A program made the position numbers and the translations under genes. A stretch of DNA of 64,000 bases from Bog-532 sp963824545 (GTDB taxonomy: Bacteria; Actinomycetota; Actinomycetes; Streptosporangiales; Streptosporangiaceae), in assembly GCA_963824545.1 (NCBI GenBank), contig CAWGPP010000023.1, forward strand, positions 62,001 to 126,000. Reading direction: 5' to 3'. A model generated the notes under the pieces. It was not told where the DNA came from. It was given only the letters and a program-made list of their open reading frames with translations, and made no database searches. Positions 42,574-51,283 of the stretch are shown here, in pieces; within the stretch, counting starts at the first letter, position 1; every line of letters starts with the position of its first letter.

Positions 42574-43754
42574 GCGATCACTTTCTGCCTGAGAGCCCGT
42601 TCGGAAACGCCGCGCGGCCCATGCCTCCCGGTGGGCTGCCCCCCTGATTCCCCGGCGGCCCACCGGCCGGCCCGCGCAACTGGGTGACCCATCAGGGCTT
42701 TCCGGCCGACCGACCTTAATTGCTCAAAGGTCGTTTCCTGCCACCGGCCACCGTGGGCAGCCGGCCCCAGCCCAAGCACCCGAGCCGCGCGCCGTCCAGC
42801 CACGGCTACTGTCCACTCACCAGACACCCTCGCCACAGTTCCCCTCCACCAACCTGTTTCCGAACAGGGCCTGAAACTGCCTGAAACTGGGAGAATCCCC
42901 CGCTAGTACAGAAATGCCTTATAAGCGGCACCGTACGGACGCTATCGTACCTGGCTCAAAGCCGTCGCTTTTGCCGGTCTCAGCGCAGTGTCAGCTTGAT
43001 TACGAAACAGGTCACTACCCATGGTGAATTGTGGCTGAGACGCCCGGGCGGTGGCCAGGACACCGGACCGCAGTGAGGTTACCGGGCTTGAACCGGTGCA
43101 GGCCAGGGAGTGTGGCTTGGCAGGGGACGGAGGGCCGTGGCCTGGCCGGATGGCGTCCTTTTCGTCTGCGACGGCACGGTGATCACGTCCGTCATGGGGC
43201 GCTGTCATCAGTGAGAGAGGCACCATGGCTGCCGGGCGGCCAGCCCGGACAGCCCGCCGGCCTCTGCTGGTTAGCCGATGTCGGTTAGCCGAATGCCTCC
43301 ACCAGATCGGCATTCACCCCGGCGCCGCCGCCTCCACCGCTGTTCCAGTTCGCCTCCGAGTCCCGGCCGTGATCCTTGCCTGCCTGCCCGCCACCCGTGC
43401 AGGCCGCCGCGGCGCGACGCGTCACATCCTGTCGGCCTCCGCTCGGCGTAGTGCCACGATCCTGCTCGCCAGGTGCGGATCTCTGCTATGGATGATGCGA
43501 AGTCACGCATGACGATAAAGTCGCGCTGAGATAGCAAATGAACGCTAATAGATGGGGAAACCATATCAAATAGTCGATGGCAATCATGTGTGGCAAAACA
43601 ATAAGCCAAGCGTGCTCGAGATCGATAGCGATGTTCCGTATTGCATAAATGGGAGGCGCACGCCGGATGCCAAACTATATATAGACATCGTTCTGCCTTC
43701 TCGCGGCTGGGCCGCATAGAACTAAACCCCGAGCTGATGATCGCGACGCTGAAG
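42574..43754. other. 1180-base stretch without a confident gene
   Basis: The region upstream of the flavohaemoglobin start should hold its promoter. At 42903, CTAGTACAG then AAATGCCT resembles the outer end of IS630 element A (CTAGTGCAG, AAATGCCT) and may be a solo end. Around 43500-43690 the DNA is AT-rich. Frames on both strands here lack ribosome sites and known motifs. Confidence 0.4.
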
Positions 43755-44699
43755 TCAGGCATCATGCCGGCCTCCCGGACGGTCTCCGGGAGTTGGCGGG
43801 CCGATCAGGCCAGCCATGCGCCAAATGTACACGGACGTACCAGAGACAAGGCCCGCAGCGGTGAAGGTTTCCACCCCCTGCCGGGCAAACCAGGCCTTCG
43901 ACGCCCGCCAGTGCGGATTGTGCCGTGCGGCGCGGCTGGCCTGCTTCGGGTCCAGGCCGACCCGGGCGTAGCAGTCCGGGTGCACCAGGCTGCCCGCCGC
44001 GCGCGCGGCCACCAGCGCCAGCGCGAAGCGGCTGTAGGCACGGCTGAGCGCGCCACGCTGGGCCCAGTCCCGGATCAGTTCCTCCCGCGCGTACCGCATG
44101 TGCCGGGCTTCCTCCGTGACGTGCAGCCGGGCCACCGCGCGGGTCAGCGGCTCGATCTCGTCGTCGGCCATCGTCTCGCGCTGCATCTGGTCCAGGAGTT
44201 CCTCGACGAACAGCGCGGCGCTGAACGTGAGCTGCCCGTTCGAGGTGGCCTTGAATATCCGGCCCAGGAACCGGCTGACCGGGTCGAGGCGGTAGTGCGG
44301 GGCGCCCATCCTGGTGATGAGGCGCGCGAACATCACCGAGTGACGGCACTCATCACCGATCTCGGTGTAGGAGTACTGGACGTGGCTGGTCGTCGGGTCC
44401 CGGTCGTAGGCGTGCCGGATCAGCATCTGCATGAGGATGGTCTCGAACCAGATGCCGACGCTGGCCGTGCTGGCCACCTCCTGCCGGCTGAGTTCCTTGC
44501 GCTGGGTCTCGCTGAGCTGATCCCACAGCGGGGTGCCGTACAGCGAGACCCGATGCGGCGGGATGGCGTAGCGGTCCCGATCGACCGGCGTCTCCCAGTC
44601 GATCTCGGTCAGCGGGTCATAGGACGCCTTCGCGGACGAGCGCAGCAGCCGCTGGGCGATGTCTTCCCGGTCGGTCGGGCGGAGCGGCCGTGTGGCCAT
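43755..44699 (-). CDS. AurF-like diiron oxygenase
   Basis: ATG 44699 (MATRPLRPTDREDIAQRLLR) starts a 314-residue all-helical protein. Iron-ligand motifs are spaced as in AurF-type N-oxygenases: Glu in VGIWFETILMQMLIRHAY, EIGDECRHSVMFARLI with Glu-x-x-x-His, FVEELLDQMQRETMADDEIE, and HVTEEARHMRYAREEL with the second Glu and His set. AurF oxidises arylamines to nitro groups; many actinobacterial relatives have unknown substrates. It is divergent from a MerR regulator, with operator-like repeats between, so it is probably controlled by it. Confidence 0.83.
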   Translation of the reverse strand: MATRPLRPTDREDIAQRLLRSSAKASYDPLTEIDWETPVDRDRYAIPPHRVSLYGTPLWDQLSETQRKELSRQEVASTASVGIWFETILMQMLIRHAYDRDPTTSHVQYSYTEIGDECRHSVMFARLITRMGAPHYRLDPVSRFLGRIFKATSNGQLTFSAALFVEELLDQMQRETMADDEIEPLTRAVARLHVTEEARHMRYAREELIRDWAQRGALSRAYSRFALALVAARAAGSLVHPDCYARVGLDPKQASRAARHNPHWRASKAWFARQGVETFTAAGLVSGTSVYIWRMAGLIGPPTPGDRPGGRHDA

Positions 44700-44800
44700 G
44701 GTCGCGGGTCCTTTGCTTCTGCGTTGCTGGGGGCGGGCCGCCACGGCGCTCCCTTCCCGGCGCGCCCGGGACGTGATGTGAGCCGAAGCCGGTCGCGCGC

Positions 44801-44827
44801 GTAACAAAACGTTACAATGAACATTGT
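44801..44827. promoter_or_regulatory. Operator-like inverted repeats between the AurF-like and MerR genes
   Basis: GTAAC-AAAAC-GTTAC at 44801-44815 overlaps ACAATG-AA-CATTGT at 44814-44827. Both are symmetrical and sit in the shared divergent promoter region, so they are good candidates for binding by the MerR regulator or another dimeric repressor. Confidence 0.6.
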
Positions 44828-44938
44828 CTCAATGCAACGAGGAATTACCCGTCCGCGGCGGCCCGGGCGTGCCGCCGCCAAGCCCGCCGCGCCCGCGGTC
44901 CAGGCACCGCGCGCGGCTTCCTACGTAAGGTTGACTCC

Positions 44939-45700
44939 ATGGGCGAGTACCGGATTGACGAGCTGGCGCGGCTGGCGGGGGCAACGGTCCGCAACATCCG
45001 CGTGTATCAGGATCGCGGCCTGCTCGCCCCGCCCCGTCGCGACGGCCGCGTTGGCATCTACACCGATGCCCACCTGGCGCGACTGCGGCTGATCGGCCAG
45101 TTGCTCAAGCGCGGGTACACCTTCGCCAACATCGGCGAGCTGCTGGCCGTCTGGGAGCGCGGCGGCGACATCGCCGAGATCCTGGACCTCGAATCCGCCG
45201 TCGGCGTGCCCTGGTCCGACGAGATGCCCGCCTACGTGACTGCGGCCCGGCTGGCCGAGATGTTCGGCGGTGAGGTCACCGCGGAGGACATCACGCAGGC
45301 GGTCGCGCTCGGCCTGATCGAGCCCGACGGCGCACGGTACCGGGTCCCCAGCCTGCGGCTGCTGAGCGCGGGGGCCGAGCTGGTGTCCGCGGGAATGCCG
45401 CTGCGAGCCGTCCTGGACATGGCCGGCCTGCTCCGCACGCACGTGGACGCGGCCGCGACCGAGCTGGCCGGCACGGTCACCCGGCACGTGCTGGCCGCTC
45501 ACCTGCAGGACGGCATGCTCCAGGGGCAGGACATCGCGGAGGTGGCCGCGATCACCCGGCGGCTCCGGCCGCTGGCGCAGGCCGCCGTGGACGCGATCCT
45601 GGCCCAGTCGATGTCCCAGCGCGTCCCCGAGGCCCTCGGCGACCACTTCGCCCAGGTCCTCGACCACCTTGAGCGCGACAAGTCGGCCACCTCCGCCTGA
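44939..45700 (+). CDS. MerR-family regulator
   Basis: 253 residues from ATG 44939. The N-terminal winged helix is typical: YRIDELARLAGATVRNIRVY, QDRGLLAPPRRDGRVGIYTD, AHLARLRLIGQLLKRGYTFANI (in parts). The long C-terminal half (about residues 80-253) has no metal-binding cysteine pattern. It reads SAVGVPWSDEMPAYVTAARL and a second helix-turn-helix-like stretch (RLAEMFGGEVTAEDITQAVA), so it likely senses an organic ligand or partner. It is divergent from the AurF-like oxygenase and is its likely regulator. Confidence 0.9.
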   Translation: MGEYRIDELARLAGATVRNIRVYQDRGLLAPPRRDGRVGIYTDAHLARLRLIGQLLKRGYTFANIGELLAVWERGGDIAEILDLESAVGVPWSDEMPAYVTAARLAEMFGGEVTAEDITQAVALGLIEPDGARYRVPSLRLLSAGAELVSAGMPLRAVLDMAGLLRTHVDAAATELAGTVTRHVLAAHLQDGMLQGQDIAEVAAITRRLRPLAQAAVDAILAQSMSQRVPEALGDHFAQVLDHLERDKSATSA

Positions 45701-45716
45701 GCCCACCACCGCAGCC

Positions 45717-45855
45717 GGGTTACGGCGAGGCGCTCGTTACCGGCCCAGCGAGCCGGGCCTTCAGGCCCCGGCGAGTGGCCGGTGTCTCGGCGAAGTACCA
45801 CCGCGCGGGCGCGGAGCGCATTCGGGGGTCCGGGGGGTCGCCCCCCGGGTTAACG
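45717..45855 (+). repeat. Dispersed GC-rich structured repeat, copy 3
   Basis: The cleanest single unit: GGGTTACGGCGAGGCGCTCG, CCGGGCCTTCAGGCCCCGG, GTCGGCGAAGTACCACCGCG, GGGCGCGGAGCGCATTCGGG, then the G/C-run hairpin. It lies between the converging MerR and carboxyltransferase genes and could end both transcripts. Confidence 0.85.
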
Positions 45856-45867
45856 CCGCCCCCCGGA

Positions 45868-47493
45868 CTACAACGGTATGTTCCCGTGCTTCTTCGGGGG
45901 CAGGGTCTGGCGCTTGGTGCGCAGGGCGCGCAGGGCCCTGGTTACTTCCGAGCGGGTTTCGGCGGGCCGGATGACGGCGTCGAGGTAGCCCCGTTCGGCG
46001 GCGACGTAGGGGTTCGCGAGGGTGTCCTCGTACTCGGTGACCCGCTGGGCCCGCAGGGTGTCCGGATCATCGGCAGTCGCCAGTTCGCGGCGGTAGAGGA
46101 TGTTCACCGCGCCCTGCGCGCCCATCACGGCGATCTGTGCCGTCGGCCAGGCCAGGTTGACGTCGCCGCCCAGGTGCTTGGACCCCATGACGTCGTAGGC
46201 GCCGCCGTAGGCCTTCCGCGTGATGATGGTGACCTTGGGCACCGTGGCCTCGGCGTAGGCGTAGATGAGTTTGGCGCCGCGCCGGATGATCCCGTTCCAT
46301 TCCTGGTCGGCGCCGGGCAGGAAGCCGGGCACGTCCACGAAGGTCAGAATCGGGATGCTGAACGCGTCGCAGGTGCGGACGAACCGGGCCGCCTTTTCCG
46401 CGGCGTTGATGTCCAGGCAGCCGGCGAAGTGCATCGGCTGGTTGGCCACCACCCCCACGGGCGAGCCGGCGATCCGGCCGAAGCCGCAGACCATGTTGGG
46501 CGCGAACCCGGCGTGGATCTCGAGGAAATAGCCGTCGTCCAGCACGCCCGTGATGACCGTGTGCATGTCGTAGGGCTGGTTCGACCCGTCCGGGATCAGC
46601 GTGTCGAGCGCCTCGTCCTCGGTGCTGACCTCGTCGGCCGGGAGCGGATCGTCCGCCTCGATGAGCGGGGGCTCGTCGAGGTTGTTGGACGGCAGGAAGG
46701 ACAGCAGGTCGCGGGCGAACTCGATGCAGTCGTCCTCGTCTTTGGCCTGGTAGTGCGCGACACCCGACCGGACGGCGTGCGCGTGCGCCCCGCCGAGCTC
46801 CTCGAAGGTCACCTCCTCGCCGGTCACCGTCTTGATCACGTCCGGCCCGGTGATGAACATGTGGGACGTCCCGTTGACCATGAGCGTGAAGTCGGTGATC
46901 GCCGGCGAGTAGACCGCCCCGCCCGCGCACGGGCCCATGATCAGCGAGATCTGCGGGATGACGCCCGAGGCCATCACGTTCCGGTAGAAGATGTCCGCGA
47001 ACAGGCCCAGCGCGACCACGCCCTCCTGGATGCGCGCCCCGCCGCCGTCGTTGAAGCCGACGACCGGGCAGCCCACCTTCAGCGCGTGATCCATCACCTT
47101 GACGATCTTGGTGCCGTAGACCTCGCCGAGCGAGCCGCCGAATACGGTGAAGTCCTGGCTGAACACGCAGACCGGCCGGCCGTCCACCGTGCCGTGCCCG
47201 GTGACCACGCCGTCGCCGTAGGGCCGGTTCTCGGCGATGCCGAAGTCGGTGGCCCGGTGCCGGGCGAACTCGTCGAACTCCACGAAGGAGCCCGGGTCCA
47301 GCAGCCGCTCGATCCGCTCCCGCGCGGTCAGTTTCCCCTTCGCGTGCTGCTTCTGTACGGCCTGTTCCGAGCCGGCGTGCACCGCTTCCTGGCGCCGCCG
47401 CCCCAGGTCGGCTATCTTCCCCGCGGTCGTGTGCAGATCCTGCTCGTTGCCGCTGGGTCCGGGATCCGGCTGTGCGGAAGCTTCACTGGTCAT
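45868..47493 (-). CDS. Acyl-CoA carboxylase beta (carboxyltransferase) subunit
   Basis: 541 residues. Carboxylates acetyl- or propionyl-CoA on the biotin subunit's carboxybiotin. KGKLTARERIERLLDPGSFV opens the family domain. Oxyanion loops are in CPVVGFNDGGGARIQEGVVA with MGPCAGGAVYSPAITDF (N-terminal half) and DVPGFLPGADQEWNGIIRRG with KAYGGAYDVMGSKHLGGD (C-terminal half). The end KKHGNIPL is the usual terminus. The cognate epsilon subunit could be the gene at 36377 and the ligase BirA at 54083 would biotinylate the alpha subunit, encoded elsewhere. Acetyl or propionyl preference cannot be read with certainty. Confidence 0.95.
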   Translation of the reverse strand: MTSEASAQPDPGPSGNEQDLHTTAGKIADLGRRRQEAVHAGSEQAVQKQHAKGKLTARERIERLLDPGSFVEFDEFARHRATDFGIAENRPYGDGVVTGHGTVDGRPVCVFSQDFTVFGGSLGEVYGTKIVKVMDHALKVGCPVVGFNDGGGARIQEGVVALGLFADIFYRNVMASGVIPQISLIMGPCAGGAVYSPAITDFTLMVNGTSHMFITGPDVIKTVTGEEVTFEELGGAHAHAVRSGVAHYQAKDEDDCIEFARDLLSFLPSNNLDEPPLIEADDPLPADEVSTEDEALDTLIPDGSNQPYDMHTVITGVLDDGYFLEIHAGFAPNMVCGFGRIAGSPVGVVANQPMHFAGCLDINAAEKAARFVRTCDAFSIPILTFVDVPGFLPGADQEWNGIIRRGAKLIYAYAEATVPKVTIITRKAYGGAYDVMGSKHLGGDVNLAWPTAQIAVMGAQGAVNILYRRELATADDPDTLRAQRVTEYEDTLANPYVAAERGYLDAVIRPAETRSEVTRALRALRTKRQTLPPKKHGNIPL

Positions 47494-47554
47494 GAGGCCA
47501 AGGGTAGTCAGCGGGCGGCCCGGTGGTCAGGGGGCGTTTCGCTACGCTTGCGGC

Positions 47555-50299
47555 GTGGAGCGGGAATTGGCCAGCCGGGAGAGCGATAGCTATCAGATGC
47601 CGGAGCCCATGCGGCGGGACGTCCGGCTGCTCGGCAGCCTGCTCGGCGGGGTGCTCAGCGACGCCGGCGGTCAGGAGCTACTGGATGATGTGGAGCAGCT
47701 CCGGCACGCCGTGATCGAGTCCCGGCGGGCCGAAGCCGCAGGCCATCCGCCGCCGGAACCGGCGGCGGGTGGCCCGGCGGGTGGGATCGCCGCCCTCGTC
47801 GCGTCCTGGCCACTAGACCGCGCCGAGCAGGTCGCCAGCGCCTTCACGGTGTACTTTCACCTCGCCAACCTGGCCGAAGAACACCAGCGCATCCGGGCCT
47901 TGCGCGAGCGGGACGTGCCCGGCCACCCGCTGCCGGAGTCGCTGGAAGCCACCGTGCGGCAGATCCGCCGGGAGCAGGGCGGCGACGAACTCGCGGAACT
48001 GCTGGCCGGGCTGCGTGTGCACCCGGTGTTCACCGCCCACCCCACCGAGGCACGCCGCCGGGCCGTGGTCGCGTCGCTGCGCCGGATCTCGGTGCTGATG
48101 GACGCGCTGGACGACCCGCGCCTGGCCGCGACCGACCGCACGGAGACCCTCCGCGAGCTGCGCGAGCAGATCGATGTGCTGTGGCGAACGTCACAACTTC
48201 GGGTCAACGCCATGGACCCGATCGATGAGGTCCGCTCGGTGATGACCGCGTTCGACGAGACGCTGTTCCGCGTCGTTCCCGCGCTCTACCGCTCGATGGA
48301 CCACGCGGTCGCGGGTGCGGACAGCGGCAGCGTTCCGACCGCTGTCCCCGCGTTCCTGCGGTTCGGCAGCTGGGTGGGAGCCGACCGGGACGGCAATCCC
48401 TTCGTGACCGCGCGCGTCACCCGGGAGGCCGCCACCATCCAGGCCGATCACGTGCTGCGGGCGCTTGAACGGGTCGCTGACCGGATCGGCCGGTCCCTGA
48501 CCCTTCATGAGTCCGTGACGCCGCCGTCGCCCGGACTGCGGCGCGCGCTCGGCGTCGCGGCCGCCGCGCACCCCGAACTGATCACGGAGATCTCCGCCCG
48601 TTCCCCCCAGGAGCCGTACCGCACCTACCTGCTCTACGCCGCGGCGCGGCTGAAGGCGACCCGGATCCGGCACGCCGATCTCGCCTATCCAGGGCCGGCG
48701 AAGTTTGTGGCGGACCTGCGCCTCGTCCAGGACTCACTGGCGGCCGCCGGTGCCCGCCAGCAGGCGTACGGCGAGCTGCAGCACCTCATCTGGCAGGCCG
48801 AGACGTTCGGCTTCCACCTCGCCGAGCTGGAGATCCGCCAGCACAGTGCCGTGCACGCGCGGGTGCTCGCCGAGCTGCGGGACGCCCCGGCCGATGAGCC
48901 CCTGTCGGCGGAGACCGAGGAAGTGCTCGCCACCTTGCGGGTGGCCGCGTGGATCCAGCGGCGGTTCGGCGTCGAGGCGTGCCGGCGGTATGTGGTCAGC
49001 TTCACCCGGTCGGCCGCGGACATCGCCACCGTGTATGAGCTGGCCGAGCTGGCCATGCCGGGCGGGGGCGCCCCGGTCCTGGACGTGGTGCCGCTGTTCG
49101 AGAGCGGGGAGGACCTGGCCAACGCGCCCCGGGTGCTGACCGAAATGCTGGCGCTGCCCCCGGTGGCCGCGCGGCTGGCGGCGACCGGGCGGGAGCTGGA
49201 GGCGATGCTCGGCTACTCCGACTCGGCCAAGGAGCTGGGGCCCGCCAGCGCGACGCTGCGGCTGTTCGACGCGCAGGCCGAGCTGGCCGCCTGGGCCGAC
49301 GCCAACGACGTGCAGTTGACCCTCTTCCACGGACGCGGCGGCGCGCTCGGCCGTGGCGGCGGTCCCACCGGGCGCGCGGTCCTCGCTCAGGCCCCCGGCT
49401 CGGTCGCGGACCGGTTCAAGGTGACCGAGCAGGGCGAGGTGATCTTCGCCCGCTACGGCCGCGCGGTCATCGCGAGGCGGCACCTGGAGCAGGTGACGTC
49501 GGCCGTGCTGCTGGCGTCGTCGTCGGCCCGCACCGGGAGCACCGGCGGGGCGTCGCTGCGGTTCCGCACCGTCGCGGACGAGATCGATGACGCGGCGCGG
49601 CGCGCCTTCCGTGCCCTGGTGGAAAGCGACGGGTTCGCGGACTGGTTCGCCCGCATCAGCCCGCTGGAGGAGATCGGCGGCCTGCGGATTGGTTCCCGGC
49701 CGGCCCGGCGCGGGCTGTCCCGGTCCGCCGCCAGCCTGGACGATCTGCGCGCCATCCCGTGGGTGTTCGCCTGGTCCCAGACGCGGATCAACCTGCCCGG
49801 CTGGTTCGGTCTCGGCAGCGGCCTGGCCGCCGTCATCAAGTCGGGCGCGGATGGTAACGGGACGGGGCTGGCCGGCGTGCCGGCCGGCCCGGGGCTGGCC
49901 GAGCTACAGCGGGCGTATGCGGACTGGCCGCTGTTCAACGTAATCATCGACAACGCGGAGATGAGCCTGGCCAAGACCGACCGCCGGATCGCCCAGCGGT
50001 ATCTCGCGCTGGGCGGCCGCGACGACCTGGCCGGGCGGGTCCTGGCCGAGTACGACCTGACCATGCGGCTGGTGCTGGCCGTCACCGGGCATGACCGGCT
50101 GCTGGCCGACCGGCCGGTGCTGTCCCGTGCCGTGGCGCTCCGGGACCCGTACGTGGACGCCCTGTCGCATCTGCAACTGCGGGCCCTGGCGGCGCTGCGC
50201 GGCCCGGCCGCGGACGACCCCGCCCAACGGGAGCGGCTGGAGCGCCTCCTGCTGCTTACCGTGAACGGTGTCGCCGCCGGGCTGCAGAACACCGGCTGA
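47555..50299 (+). CDS. ppc: Phosphoenolpyruvate carboxylase
   Basis: 914 residues from GTG 47555 (VERELASRESDSYQMPEPMR); the longer open frame overlaps the divergent carboxyltransferase and is not used. Catalytic motifs: HPVFTAHPTEARRRAVVASL near residue 150, GSWVGADRDGNPFVTARVT near 275, LFHGRGGALGRGGGPTGRAV near 590, and DLRAIPWVFAWSQTRINLPG with WFGLGSGL near 730-750. The end NGVAAGLQNTG is the classic C-terminus. It makes oxaloacetate from PEP and bicarbonate, opposite to the PEP carboxykinase at the window end. Confidence 0.97.
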   Translation: MERELASRESDSYQMPEPMRRDVRLLGSLLGGVLSDAGGQELLDDVEQLRHAVIESRRAEAAGHPPPEPAAGGPAGGIAALVASWPLDRAEQVASAFTVYFHLANLAEEHQRIRALRERDVPGHPLPESLEATVRQIRREQGGDELAELLAGLRVHPVFTAHPTEARRRAVVASLRRISVLMDALDDPRLAATDRTETLRELREQIDVLWRTSQLRVNAMDPIDEVRSVMTAFDETLFRVVPALYRSMDHAVAGADSGSVPTAVPAFLRFGSWVGADRDGNPFVTARVTREAATIQADHVLRALERVADRIGRSLTLHESVTPPSPGLRRALGVAAAAHPELITEISARSPQEPYRTYLLYAAARLKATRIRHADLAYPGPAKFVADLRLVQDSLAAAGARQQAYGELQHLIWQAETFGFHLAELEIRQHSAVHARVLAELRDAPADEPLSAETEEVLATLRVAAWIQRRFGVEACRRYVVSFTRSAADIATVYELAELAMPGGGAPVLDVVPLFESGEDLANAPRVLTEMLALPPVAARLAATGRELEAMLGYSDSAKELGPASATLRLFDAQAELAAWADANDVQLTLFHGRGGALGRGGGPTGRAVLAQAPGSVADRFKVTEQGEVIFARYGRAVIARRHLEQVTSAVLLASSSARTGSTGGASLRFRTVADEIDDAARRAFRALVESDGFADWFARISPLEEIGGLRIGSRPARRGLSRSAASLDDLRAIPWVFAWSQTRINLPGWFGLGSGLAAVIKSGADGNGTGLAGVPAGPGLAELQRAYADWPLFNVIIDNAEMSLAKTDRRIAQRYLALGGRDDLAGRVLAEYDLTMRLVLAVTGHDRLLADRPVLSRAVALRDPYVDALSHLQLRALAALRGPAADDPAQRERLERLLLLTVNGVAAGLQNTG

Positions 50300-50324
50300 G
50301 CCGGCCTGCCCGGTGCGACGGGGC

Positions 50325-50972
50325 CTACACGGTAAGGACGTCCCGCTTTCGGCCCGGCTGACCGCTGTCCGGGCTGCGCGGGCGGGGGATGCCGCCGTCG
50401 CCGGCCCGCAGCCAGGCGGCCACCCGGGTCTCCTTCACCGTGATGTAAATCTGCCGGTAATCGGCCGGGCGGCCTTCCGGGGCGTGCCGTACCACCTCGT
50501 TGTAGATCCACTCGGAGGCGATGAGTGTGTACGTTCCGGGTGAGCAGGCGAGCGCCTCCTTCAGCGCAGGCGCCTGTACCAGCCGGAAGGTCAGGTTGAT
50601 GGCACAGCCGGTCACCCCATGGCGGTCGTAGACAACCTCGCCGGCGTGCACCGCGATGCGCAGCCGTACCCGGGCTCCCGTCCCGCAGGCCGCGTTGTGA
50701 CGGTTCAGCGCGGTCGCCAGGCGCGCAGGCCATTTGGTGACCAGCAAGATCTTCGGGACGTGCGGCGGGACCAGGATCAGCGCGCCATCGCCACAGTCCT
50801 CGTGGTCACATGCGGCCCAGTCGATACCCGCCTTGGTAAAGGACCACGCGAGTGCCTTGTACAGGCCCTCGCGAACCGCCAGCTGATCGGTGTTCGTCCG
50901 GCTAGGATTGCTGAATCCCTCGACGTCGACGACGACGATGGTCCGGTGGACCGCGAGCTGGTGTGATGGCAC
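50325..50972 (-). CDS. Stand-alone nucleotide-cyclase-like domain protein
   Basis: GTG 50972 (VPSHQLAVHRTIVVVDVEGF) follows GAGGGAGG. 215 residues of a class III cyclase fold: first metal Asp in IVVVDVEGFSNPSRTN, GDGALILVPPHVPKILLV with GDG at the second metal strand, RLRIAVHAGEVVYDRHGVTG, CAINLTFRLVQAPALKEAL. In actinobacteria this variant is usually the front domain of larger signalling or conflict proteins. Here it is alone. Whether it is catalytic is unclear. It converges with ppc, 26 bases apart. Confidence 0.75.
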   Translation of the reverse strand: MPSHQLAVHRTIVVVDVEGFSNPSRTNTDQLAVREGLYKALAWSFTKAGIDWAACDHEDCGDGALILVPPHVPKILLVTKWPARLATALNRHNAACGTGARVRLRIAVHAGEVVYDRHGVTGCAINLTFRLVQAPALKEALACSPGTYTLIASEWIYNEVVRHAPEGRPADYRQIYITVKETRVAAWLRAGDGGIPRPRSPDSGQPGRKRDVLTV

Positions 50973-51283
50973 GATGGGCCTCCCTCGGGGCCCTCGCGCG
51001 CACCTGCCTTCCTGCCGGAAGACCCCTCGTGGTGCACCCGCTGGCCAGGTCCCAGTTTCCGAGCTGACCGATGACGCGTGCATCATCATGCTCCTTTGCG
51101 CGTGCAGATGCAAGGACCAATGCACGTGCACTGGGCCGATATTGACCAAAAACCCGGATGCACCTGCCGAATCTCCGGCCCGCTGCCTCACGGGCCCCTG
51201 TGCCAAGACTTATGGGCAGACTTTTCGGGCGGCAGTATGTGCCAAAAACTCTGCCGGTAAGGAGGGATGGGCGAGGGCGTGGC
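50973..51283. other. 311-base gap between the cyclase-like gene and the LysR gene
   Basis: Upstream region of the cyclase-like gene. AT-richer around 51060-51260, with TGCACGTGCA at 51121-51130, a perfect 10-base palindrome that could be an operator. No coding frame I trust. Confidence 0.4.

Noticed and set aside
43030..43110. tRNA-like segment GGGCTTGAACCGGTGCAGGCC
   Set aside because: It does not fold into a cloverleaf: no matching acceptor arm, D arm or anticodon arm can be drawn.
43271..43765. 164-codon minus-strand frame upstream of the AurF-like gene
   Set aside because: Mixed composition with many Cys, His and Arg, no ribosome site and no motif. It spans an abrupt change in base composition.
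45775..47589. 604-codon plus-strand frame opposite the carboxyltransferase
   Set aside because: Antisense shadow rich in Asp, Val, Arg and His. It begins inside the dispersed repeat and runs into the start of ppc.
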